Part shown: one piece after another, positions 38,355 through 46,126 of the stretch | Position numbering within the stretch: the stretch's first letter is position 1 | How the letters are laid out: the number at the start of each line of letters is the position of its first letter | From: Ructibacterium gallinarum | Lineage (GTDB): Bacteria > Bacillota > Clostridia > Monoglobales > Monoglobaceae | DNA: 64,000 nucleotides | Assembly: GCF_014982785.1 (NCBI RefSeq) | Contig: NZ_JADCKB010000018.1 | Span: forward strand, 1-64,000 | Direction: 5' to 3' | The notes under the pieces: model-generated | The model's database searches: none | Seen by the model: the letters and a program-made list of their open reading frames with translations, nothing else | What the model was told of the DNA's origin: nothing | Made by a program: the position numbers and the translations under genes

Positions 38355-39253
38355 AATTCAATAGCAGAGAAGAAATTATTGAACTGACGCCGCAATGGAA
38401 GGGGAAACGGCTTCCTGACGGCAGACCTTACGTAGAGGACAGATATTTAAAGGCGCTTAGAAGCCTGACGTTAGAAGAGGTGTGGAAACCAATTTTTGTA
38501 AAAGGGTATGAGAGCCAGTTTGAGGGACGGCTGAAAACGCTTCATGATGATGGGCGCAAGCTGATAGGCAGAGCAGTAACGGCAAATTTTGTGCCGACCA
38601 GACCGGATTTACATGAAACAATGTTTCAGATTGGAATGAAGGAAGGCCGCAAGGGCAACTATAATCAATGGGTGATTGACAGCCTGACAGAAGGCGATGT
38701 GGTAGTTGCAGATATGTATGATAAGATATATAAAGGCACTTTTCTTGGTGGTAATCTTACTACGGCAATAAAAACCAAAACAAAAAACGGAGGTGGGGTT
38801 ATATGGGGCGGTATCAGGGATACCGAGCAGATGAAAAAGGTAGAAGACGTTCAGGTATACTATAGAGGCATTGACCCAACACCTATCCGAGATTTTATTA
38901 TGACGGGTTTTAATACCGTTACAAGAATTGGCAATGCGGTTGTTTTGCCGGGGGATATTGTATTCGGAGCCGGAGGTGGCGTGCTGTTTATTCCATCCCA
39001 TCTGGTTGCGGAAGTGGTGGACGGAGCCTCAAAAACGCAGGTGAAAGACATTTTTGGATTTGAAATGATTACGCAGAATAAATTTACGACTGCGCAAATC
39101 GATCGAAACACCTGGACGGAAGAAATGCTGGACATGCTTATGGTATTTATAAAGACAGATGAGAGAGCGGAAAAATACAGAGGACTTGATTGGACGTTAG
39201 AATATGACCTTGCAAGAAACGGTGATCCGAATGATACCCAAACAGCTTTATAA
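38351..39253 (+). CDS. RraA family protein (possible class II keto-acid aldolase or decarboxylase)
   Basis: RraA-fold proteins include divalent-metal class II pyruvate aldolases (HMG/CHA aldolase) and oxaloacetate decarboxylases as well as the RNase E regulator. Here the motif is GGN (133-135) followed by IRD with Arg156-Asp157, the G-G-N-x20-R-D metal and substrate site of the enzymatic members. The 300 residues include extra N- and C-terminal parts. The start overlaps the SDR gene by ATGA. An aldolase cutting a keto-deoxy acid to pyruvate is a plausible role. A regulatory role is unlikely in a sugar-acid operon. Confidence 0.78.
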   Translation: MKFNSREEIIELTPQWKGKRLPDGRPYVEDRYLKALRSLTLEEVWKPIFVKGYESQFEGRLKTLHDDGRKLIGRAVTANFVPTRPDLHETMFQIGMKEGRKGNYNQWVIDSLTEGDVVVADMYDKIYKGTFLGGNLTTAIKTKTKNGGGVIWGGIRDTEQMKKVEDVQVYYRGIDPTPIRDFIMTGFNTVTRIGNAVVLPGDIVFGAGGGVLFIPSHLVAEVVDGASKTQVKDIFGFEMITQNKFTTAQIDRNTWTEEMLDMLMVFIKTDERAEKYRGLDWTLEYDLARNGDPNDTQTAL

Positions 39254-39271
39254 GATTTGAGGAGTTTAGAT

Positions 39272-40357
39272 ATGTGGAATGCTTTGACAAATTATCTGGA
39301 TCAATTTCTGGATTTGGGAATACCGGGATTTGACTGTATCGTTTATTGCAGAGGACGTGAGACATATAGACATTTCAATGGGTTTCGGGATGCAGAACAT
39401 CTTTTGCCGGTTGATGGAACCGAAAGCTATTATATTTATTCCGCATCAAAACCCATAACATGTACGGCGGCTTTGCAGTTGTACGAAAAGGGAGAGTTTA
39501 GGCTTGACGATCCGCTGTATTTATACCTTCCGGAATTTAAAGATATGTACATTAAGGAAAATGGAGTCATACGAAAAGCGAAAAAACAAATAACAATCGA
39601 AAATCTTTTTTGTATGACGTCCGGCCTTTCATATAATGTGTATAGTCCTTCTTTAAAAAGAGCGCGTATAGAGACAAACGGAGCATGTCCGACTCGTGAA
39701 ACTATGAAATATCTGGCGGAGGAGTCTTTAGAATTTGAACCAGGGGAAAAATGGCTGTATGGTCTTAGTCATGATGTACTGGCGGCGGTAGTAGAGGTGG
39801 TGAGTGGAAAAAGATTCAGTACGTATCTTGCAGAACATATTTTTGAACCACTTGGTATGACCAATACTTCCTTTTCACAGCCGAGAAATGATAAAATGAT
39901 GTTGCAGTATGATATGTCAAGCGGAGCTTTATTGCCGGTTGATAACGGCATTTTAAAATTCAAGATCGGAAGCGAATACGAAAGCGGTGGTGCAGGCTGT
40001 GTATCGACGGTTGAGGATTATATTAAATTCTGTGAGGCACTCAGGATAGACGATTATATGCTGAAAAGAGAAACTGTGGAACTGATGAGCCGCAATCATT
40101 TAAATGCACAATGCCTTAGCACATATAATTGGGAAACAATAAAGCATTATGGCTATGGACTTGGGGTCAGATGTCCGCTTAGCGATGGAAAAAGAACTGA
40201 TTTTGGGTGGGGAGGAATGGCTGGAGCATTTCTCGGAATAGATAGAAAAAATAAATTCTCTGTTTTTTATGCACAGCAGGTAGCGAACTCGCCCGTTCAA
40301 AAAGTTAGATCTAACTTAATTGATTTTGTTTCTGAGGCAATAAAATATATAGACTAA
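39272..40357 (+). CDS. Class C beta-lactamase-fold serine hydrolase
   Basis: Serine hydrolase of the beta-lactamase/DD-peptidase/esterase fold. SxxK is S57-A-S-K60 (YIYSASKPIT), with a YGLSH segment at the YxN position and GWGG near the C-terminus. There is no signal peptide, so it is more likely an intracellular esterase than a wall enzyme. Carbohydrate esterases of this fold remove acetyl or feruloyl groups from oligosaccharides. I used ATG 39272 (GAGGAG upstream). It is the last intact gene of the dehydratase operon; an IS remnant follows. Confidence 0.78.
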   Translation: MWNALTNYLDQFLDLGIPGFDCIVYCRGRETYRHFNGFRDAEHLLPVDGTESYYIYSASKPITCTAALQLYEKGEFRLDDPLYLYLPEFKDMYIKENGVIRKAKKQITIENLFCMTSGLSYNVYSPSLKRARIETNGACPTRETMKYLAEESLEFEPGEKWLYGLSHDVLAAVVEVVSGKRFSTYLAEHIFEPLGMTNTSFSQPRNDKMMLQYDMSSGALLPVDNGILKFKIGSEYESGGAGCVSTVEDYIKFCEALRIDDYMLKRETVELMSRNHLNAQCLSTYNWETIKHYGYGLGVRCPLSDGKRTDFGWGGMAGAFLGIDRKNKFSVFYAQQVANSPVQKVRSNLIDFVSEAIKYID

Positions 40358-40392
40358 AGCATGCGAAAATCAGAAGAATATTAATTGATAAA

Positions 40393-40685
40393 ATGTGGAC
40401 CATAGTCAAAAAAGTAGACAGAGGAATGAAGAAAATAGGATAGCAGCAGTTTAATTTTGCTTCCAGTATAACAGTTCAGCTTGATTGGGAGTAAGCATGC
40501 CAAGAGAGCCATGAGGACGTCTGGAATTGTAGAAGCCATCAATATATTCAAAAACAGAAAGCTGGAGCTCCAGTAGGGAATGGTAGGTTTTGCGGTCTGT
40601 TTCCTCTTTCTTGAGATACTTAAAGAAACATTCACAGCAGGCGTTGTCAAAAGGGAAACCTTTTTTTGAAAAAGACTGCGGCATC
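40393..40685 (-). mobile_element. Truncated IS3-family (IS150-like) insertion sequence
   Basis: The minus strand encodes the C-terminal end of an IS3 transposase (frame 40687 to 40451) with FDNACCECFFKYLKKEE and YIDGFYNSRRPHGSLGMLTP, the rve/DDE end of the family. Near 40393 the plus strand reads TGTGGACCATAGTC and then AAAAAAGTAGACA, consistent with an IS3/IS150 terminal inverted repeat. The other end is missing; it stops where a GH2 beta-mannosidase fragment begins. Only the last ~290 bases of the IS remain, so it cannot move by itself. Confidence 0.8.
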
Positions 40686-41893
40686 ATGCGTGTATCGGAT
40701 TATGGTGTGGAAATAATGAGATGGAGGAGGCTTGGGTATACTGGGGCTGGGAGCAAAAGTACGGGAAAAAATATAAAGCAGATTATATCAAGCAGTTTGA
40801 ATACGTGATTCCAAAGTTGCTGAAACTATATGATCCTGATCGTTTTTATTGGAGGTCATCACCGTCTGCAACAGGGAGCTTTGACGAGCCGCGTGATGAA
40901 AATGTGGGAGATAGGCATTATTGGTCGGTATGGCACGGATTAAAACCATTTGAAGATTATAAAAATTACCATTTCAGATTTTTATCTGAATTTGGGTTCC
41001 AGTCCTTCCCGTGTATCAAAACGATTGCGTCTTTTACAAAGCCGGAGGATAGAAACATTTTTTCAAAAGTAATGGAAAGTCATCAGAAAAATGGAACAGC
41101 AAATGAAAAAATATTAAATTATTTGGCGAAGGATTACCGGTATCCATATTCTTTGGAGGGATTGGTTTATCTGTCTCAGTTGCTGCAGGCAGAGGCTATG
41201 CGGTATGGTATCGAACATTTTAGACGAAATAGAAAATCAGACAGATGTATGGGAACCCTATACTGGCAAACCAACGATTGTTGGCCTGTGGCTTCATGGT
41301 CGGGAATTGATTACTATGGCAGATGGAAAGCTTTGCATTATAAGGCAAAGCGGTTTTATGCCCCTGTGCTGCTATCAGCAGATATCGAAGATGCAAAAGT
41401 AAAATTGGTGGTGGTTAATGAAACAGATAGCGTGTTTTCAGGCAAAGTGCAGTGGCAGCTTGCTGATACAACAGGACAAATTTTGGAAAAAGATAGTGTA
41501 GATGTCATGGCGGAAAGTTTAGGTGTAAGTGCTAATATAACGCTGGATTTTTCAAAATGGATGAAAAGCTATACAGAAAAAAGCAGACTGGTTTTTAATT
41601 ACAAGCTTATAAAGGATAATGCAGTGATTTCAAGTGAATGCCAGCTTTTTGTAAAGCCGAAACATTTTACATATCAAGATCCTGAAATTAAGATAACACA
41701 CCAGGGAAATGAATTGGAAATTTCAGTATCCTCCTTTGCACAGGATATTGAACTGAAAACGGAAAAAGCGGACGCAGTATTTAGTGACAATTATTTTTCT
41801 TTGCTGCCTGATGAAGTAAAGAAGATAGAGATAAGTGATAACATGGATGCGGCTGATGTGTATGCAGTTAGTTTGTATGATTATCAAAAATAA
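40681..41893 (+). pseudogene. Truncated GH2 beta-mannosidase
   Basis: C-terminal half of a beta-mannosidase (about 400 of ~820 residues). Reading upstream of the first ATG gives HACIGLWCGNNEMEEAW, the family's acid/base site (Glu of NNE), and later FLSEFGFQSFP carries the nucleophile Glu. The N-terminal jelly-roll and first barrel half are gone: the fragment starts at the broken IS3 remnant. An IS insertion followed by deletion is the simplest history. The 3' half is otherwise open to its normal end. It is probably inactive. Confidence 0.8.
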
Positions 41894-41963
41894 AAGGCCA
41901 AGCTATAAGCGTATGAAGTTAAGTTATGTAATGATTTGCTGGATACAAGGGAGGTATATATAT

Positions 41964-43205
41964 ATGAATGATTACATATTGTTGCCGGAAACAAGTGTGA
42001 AAACCGTATGTGAAAGTGATGTTGTAGTAGGAGGCGGAGGAATTGCGGGTATTTCTGCGGCTCTGGCGGCTGCAAGAAATGGTGCAAAAGTTTTGCTGGT
42101 AGAAAAAGGTTGTTTGTTAGGAGGCTTGGCAACGCTTGGATTGATTGCAATTTATCTCCCGCTTTGTGATGGATTGGGACATCAAGTGAGTTTTGGGATT
42201 GCAGAAGAATTGCTGAAACTTTCTATCCGACATTTTGCCGAGGGAGAATACCCCGATGCATGGATAGGCAATGGTAGGGAGGAAGAAAGAAAGGCTGTAC
42301 GGTATAAAGTGCAGTTCAATCCGCATATGTTTGCGTTAGAAGCAGAAAGCTTATTGCAAGCTGAAGGAGTAAAAATTTTATATGATACGAAAATCTGTCA
42401 GGCTGTTGTAAAAGAAAATCGAATTACACATCTGATTATAGAAAATAAAGGGGGCAGACAAGCCATATCTGCGAAAAGCTTTGTCGATGCTACAGGAGAT
42501 GCGGAAATTTGTTATTTGGCAGGAGAAGAAACAAAAGAGTTTGAAAAGAAAAATGTACTTGCCAATTGGTATTATTTCTTCTCCAAAGGAAAAATTGATT
42601 TGGAAAGGCTTGGCTTTGCAGAAATGTCAGATGATGAGGTGCTCAATGCAGAAAATGATGAAACGGTTGAAAGCGGCGAGCAAATTTCCGATATAAAATA
42701 TGGTGGAGTAGATGGAGAAGAAATCAGCCAAATGTTGTGCGATGGACATGCGCAAATGCTGAAAAAAATATTAGCCAAGCGTCAAAATGATCCAACTTAT
42801 GTGCCTGTTACCTCCCCTACAATGCCACAGCTTAGAATGATACGCAGAATCGTAGGGAAATATACCATGGACAGGCAGGAAGCAAACAAAGACTTCGATA
42901 CAGGAATCGGGTGTATTGGGCACTGGCGGAAAAAAGGCCCAGTATACGCAATTCCCTTTGAAACGTTGTATGGGAATAAAATTCAAAACTTAATTACAGC
43001 CGGAAGGTGTATTTCAGTTACAGACGATATGTGGGATATCACCAGAGTGATACCAGCATGTGCTGTTACGGGAGAAGCCGCAGGAACAGCAGCTGCTATG
43101 AGCAGCAATTTTTCAGCTTCAGATATATCTTCGCTTAGAGAAATGTTAAAAAAGCAGGGAGTAAAGCTTACAATCCATGAAGTGAATATAAAAGAATATA
43201 TTTAA
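41964..43205 (+). CDS. FAD-dependent oxidoreductase
   Basis: Flavoprotein of the FAD_oxidored group. The N-terminal Rossmann motif VVVGGGGIAGISAALAAAR with KVLLVEKG is at about 19-55. There is a later VDATGD motif and a C-terminal RVIPACAVTGEAAGTAAAMS that completes the flavin site. It is 413 residues with no signal peptide. ATG 41964 follows GGGAGG; the frame extends upstream into the beta-mannosidase fragment without a start signal. The family is common in plant-polysaccharide loci of Bacteroidetes and Firmicutes, usually without known substrate. Confidence 0.8.
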   Translation: MNDYILLPETSVKTVCESDVVVGGGGIAGISAALAAARNGAKVLLVEKGCLLGGLATLGLIAIYLPLCDGLGHQVSFGIAEELLKLSIRHFAEGEYPDAWIGNGREEERKAVRYKVQFNPHMFALEAESLLQAEGVKILYDTKICQAVVKENRITHLIIENKGGRQAISAKSFVDATGDAEICYLAGEETKEFEKKNVLANWYYFFSKGKIDLERLGFAEMSDDEVLNAENDETVESGEQISDIKYGGVDGEEISQMLCDGHAQMLKKILAKRQNDPTYVPVTSPTMPQLRMIRRIVGKYTMDRQEANKDFDTGIGCIGHWRKKGPVYAIPFETLYGNKIQNLITAGRCISVTDDMWDITRVIPACAVTGEAAGTAAAMSSNFSASDISSLREMLKKQGVKLTIHEVNIKEYI

Positions 43206-43206
43206 A

Positions 43207-43395
43207 AATTCAGGAGTATCGGAAGAAAGCATAGCGTTTGCTTGGGTATTAAGACATCCAGCGCATATACAGCCTATAGTAGGAACAAGAACGCCGGAAC
43301 GAATCAAATCTGCGGCAGCGGCAACAGAGGTTACATTAACCAGAGAAGAATGGTATAGGCTGTACTTTAGTGTCAATGGGAAAAAACAGCCGTGA
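43207..43395 (+). pseudogene. C-terminal remnant of an aldo/keto reductase
   Basis: Immediately after the flavoprotein stop, one frame without start codon reads SEESIAFAWVLRHPAHIQP then IVGTRTPERIKSA and TREEWYRLYF, ending in a stop at 43393. This is the conserved C-terminal end of YdhF-like aldo/keto reductases. The remaining ~240 residues are absent, so it is a fragment from a deletion. Confidence 0.75.
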
Positions 43396-43499
43396 GAAAA
43401 GAGAAAGAAAGTGTATGACGGATAACATAAGTTTGGCCTAAGGTTTTGTTATTCGTTAGTAAACGAATTAAAAAAAGTATATATAAGTGAAAAATATAA

Positions 43500-43546
43500 A
43501 TGACTGCAAAAGGTTCAGGAATGAACTGATTGCAGTCATTTTTTTG
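43500..43546 (+). terminator. Strong rho-independent terminator closing the sugar cargo
   Basis: ATGACTGCA (43500-43508) pairs with TGCAGTCAT (43531-43539), with an inner GTTCA/TGAAC pair, followed by seven T. It separates the sugar locus from the sigma factor and surface-protein part of the element. Confidence 0.9.
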
Positions 43547-43639
43547 TTGCAAAAAGATGGTTGGCAGTGTTACATAGCAGGATATCCATAAGCATTCTGA
43601 GTTTTTTGTTTAAAAAATTCAGAATGGAGGATATCAAAA

Positions 43640-44050
43640 ATGCCCAAGCAATATTATATAAAAATTGCCGGATATTTCTATCAAGTCTCAAAAGAAATCT
43701 ATGACGAATACAGGAGAGAAGACCGGCGGCGCAGATATTTAAAAGAGAGAGAAAAACATACAGTGATTTTCTCTTATGATGCTTTGGAGGAAAACGGCAT
43801 GTATATACAGGAGCGAATCGCTGATGAAACTGTAAATGTGGAGGAAGAGGCAATCCATAATATGATGATAGAAAAACTTCGTAAGGGGTTGTCTGCTTTA
43901 TCCGATGAGGAATTGTATATCATAGATCATCTAATCTATCAGGAAAGAACAGAGCGTGAACTGGCAAAAAAGCTGAACATTTCTCAGAATGCAGTACATA
44001 TACGAAAGGTTAAGATTTTAGAGAAACTAAAAAAATTTTTAGAAAAATGA
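43640..44050 (+). CDS. Small sigma-70-like factor of an ICE
   Basis: A 136-residue basic protein with a C-terminal region-4 helix-turn-helix (LSDEELYIIDHLIYQERTE and RELAKKLNISQNAVHIRKVK). The N-terminal region (YYIKIAGYFYQVSKEIYDEY) is the form found in small sigma factors or Orf7-like regulators of Firmicutes ICEs. GGAGG precedes the ATG by about 10 bases. It probably controls element genes. Position just before the recombination end of the element matches other Tn1549-like ICEs. Confidence 0.8.
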   Translation: MPKQYYIKIAGYFYQVSKEIYDEYRREDRRRRYLKEREKHTVIFSYDALEENGMYIQERIADETVNVEEEAIHNMMIEKLRKGLSALSDEELYIIDHLIYQERTERELAKKLNISQNAVHIRKVKILEKLKKFLEK

Positions 44051-44129
44051 AAATTTTTATCTATTAAAATGCAAAAAGTTGCTCCTTATATATATAGTGA
44101 GGGGGTAATGTGTTTTTCACCCTATTGTT

Positions 44130-44575
44130 CTTTGAAAATTGAATACCCATACACGAAACATTTGTAATCATTCGAGCGTGCTTGTTCCATGCGCCAGGAC
44201 TGCCTGTGAGGGTAAAACCCTCATCAAATGAACTGCTCCAATAAGGCACGAGCGTAGATCCATGGAACAGCAGCACAGCTATTGGTACGCTGTGTGCGAA
44301 GACGGTGATTACAGATAATGATACTCCTGCAAGGCGCAGCCCGGGCGGATGTCGGGGAGGTGAAATTCCTGTGATGCTTGATACTAAGAGCAGTTCGTGT
44401 ATTGCCCTAAGGCTTTCCGGTCAAAAGGCTTGATTGGAAAAAGAACAGCAAAGGAAAGATGATTTGTCAATCTGAGCTTGTTCTTCCAGCATCAGGGGAC
44501 GGGAAGAATACTGATGCTTTCGCAATGAAGTGTGACCTATGGGCAGGTTCTGTCTTGCCCGTATACGTATGTTTT
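44130..44575 (+). ncRNA. Long hairpin-rich untranslated region, candidate structured RNA
   Basis: No gene fits 44051-44640. The sequence contains ordered complementary pairs: TGTTCCATG (about 44184) with CATGGAACA (~44261), enclosing the hairpin GAGGGTAAAACCCTC; GCACAGC with GCTGTGTGC (~44272-44300); AAGAACA with TGTTCTT (~44439-44487); AGCATCAG with CTGATGCT (~44490-44520); GGGCA with TGCCC (~44540-44560). Such dense pairing over 400 bases suggests a long 5' leader or RNA upstream of the surface-protein operon. It does not match the B12 or TPP riboswitch cores that I know. Function unknown. Confidence 0.45.
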
Positions 44576-44642
44576 ATGGAAAAATAAAAAATACAGTAAA
44601 AGTGGACATGAACGTAACACGCTTTGCTGTAAGGAGGTCATG

Positions 44643-46109
44643 ATGAAACAAAAACTGATATGGATGGTTCTGTACTGCCTGTGTGCTGCACAGGTTTGCG
44701 GAATCGACGGAATCTATGCGGCGGAGGATGCAGAAAGCGTGATGCAATCCGAGCAAATAGAAAAGACAGAGCAGGAAGGAACCGAAGTAAAATTGGAGTT
44801 AGAACAAGTCCCGCTTTTGGGTTTTGAGGTGCAGTCTAAGAGTATCCCTTTTGCAGGCAGCGGTACGCAGGAGGACCCGTATTGCATAAACTCGGAAGAG
44901 GATTTAAGGCTATTCGCGGAGCTTGTGAATGCAGGTGAAACCTTTGCATCGCAATATTTGTATCTCACAGCAGATATTACTTTAACGCAGTTGTGGACAC
45001 CCATTGGACTTTCACAAAATGGCAAGGTTATTGCACCTTTTCAGGGGAATTTTGACGGCGGGAAGCATACCATTTATCAACTGCAAGGTCCGGAAGAAGT
45101 CTCCGATTTTGGCCTGTTTGGCTGTGTGCAGGGCGGCGCTGTGCATGATCTTGCGGTTACCGGAAGGATTTCAGCAGTATCCTACACGGGCGGGGTCATT
45201 GCCTATGCAGAAGAAGCCCAGGTTTATGCCTGCCGCAGTGAAGCGGAGATTACGGCATCGGGGCAGTTTGCAGGCGGAATTGTGGGGTATTTCAAAAATT
45301 CGTTTATGGAATCCAACTGTAACAAAGGAGAACTTACAGGAACCGGGATCGGCGTAGGAGGTCTGGCGGGCGGCATACAGGAGAGTATTGTTCGAAACTG
45401 CTACAATCTGGGAAATATTACCGGAAATGAATATACTGCCGGCATTGTGGGGATGACGTGTGATACTAGTGTAATGCGGTTATCAACCATTGACTCGTGC
45501 TATAGCTGTGGGGAGATTGTTGCCCAAAAGGTTCCATCCCGCGGCAATGCAATAGCAGATGGATTGTTAACAGCACAAATGGATAACAACTATTATTTAA
45601 TGGGTTCTGCAGTATCCGGTGCATTTGGAACAAATGCACCAGGGAAAATTACTCCAATGCCTCAGGAGGAAATGCAAAACCCAGACTTTGCGGAGATGCT
45701 GTCAAGCAGCTATGTATATCTTCCGGAGATGAATCATGGTTATCCCGAGCTTAAAGTATTTGCGTCCTGGAATTCTCCGCAGGAAGTTGTGATTGAAGAA
45801 CTGCCATCTGCAGGAGAAATCACTTATGGACAAGCTTTGTCTGCATCCACGCTCAGCGGAGGGAAAGTGACAGGAGCATCGGGCGTATGGTCATGGGTAG
45901 ATCCGACCTTTTACCCCTGCGCCGGAACGGCTTCCTATACAGTGATTTTTACACCGGATTCTGAGATGCCAAAACCGATATCTGCTGAGGTAACATTGAC
46001 GGTGCATAAGGCCACACCGGTTCTTGAAGAAGTCGAGGTCGCAGATATTACTTATGGACAAGCGCTTCAATTATCTGAAATCAGGGGCACAGTCAGAGCC
46101 CCGTTTTGA
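44643..46109 (+). CDS. Secreted GLUG/YGQ-repeat surface protein (first of three)
   Basis: A 488-residue secreted protein. After a signal peptide (~1-23) come GLUG-type beta repeats (about 65-290; SDFGLFGCVQGGAVHDLAV, TGGVIAYAEEAQVYACRSE, GGIVGYFKNS). An Ig-like YGQ repeat follows (ITYGQALSASTLSGGKVTG, VWSWVDPTFYPCAGT), and a second repeat stops about 16 residues after its own YGQ (ITYGQALQLSEIRGTVRAPF then stop). AAGGAGG lies 5 bases before ATG 44643. The stop is 17 bases before the next start. It has no wall anchor, unlike the third protein. Confidence 0.7.
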   Translation: MKQKLIWMVLYCLCAAQVCGIDGIYAAEDAESVMQSEQIEKTEQEGTEVKLELEQVPLLGFEVQSKSIPFAGSGTQEDPYCINSEEDLRLFAELVNAGETFASQYLYLTADITLTQLWTPIGLSQNGKVIAPFQGNFDGGKHTIYQLQGPEEVSDFGLFGCVQGGAVHDLAVTGRISAVSYTGGVIAYAEEAQVYACRSEAEITASGQFAGGIVGYFKNSFMESNCNKGELTGTGIGVGGLAGGIQESIVRNCYNLGNITGNEYTAGIVGMTCDTSVMRLSTIDSCYSCGEIVAQKVPSRGNAIADGLLTAQMDNNYYLMGSAVSGAFGTNAPGKITPMPQEEMQNPDFAEMLSSSYVYLPEMNHGYPELKVFASWNSPQEVVIEELPSAGEITYGQALSASTLSGGKVTGASGVWSWVDPTFYPCAGTASYTVIFTPDSEMPKPISAEVTLTVHKATPVLEEVEVADITYGQALQLSEIRGTVRAPF

Positions 46110-46126
46110 AAGAAAGGAAGAAAGAA

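Noticed and set aside
43207-43640. Other half of cotJC or a left attachment site inside the window
   Set aside because: I looked for the continuation (EELAHLE, GDP, FLREREVVH motifs) in the gaps; none was found. The fragment after the flavoprotein is an aldo/keto reductase end.
44130-44575. Cobalamin riboswitch suggested by GAGGTGAAATTCC near 44358
   Set aside because: The conserved B12-box and GCCACTG core are absent, and the downstream genes are surface proteins without B12 links. Left as an unnamed structured region.
44532-44642. Upstream start for the first surface protein at 44532
   Set aside because: It would add 37 residues before a good signal peptide and lacks a ribosome binding site, whereas AAGGAGG stands before 44643.
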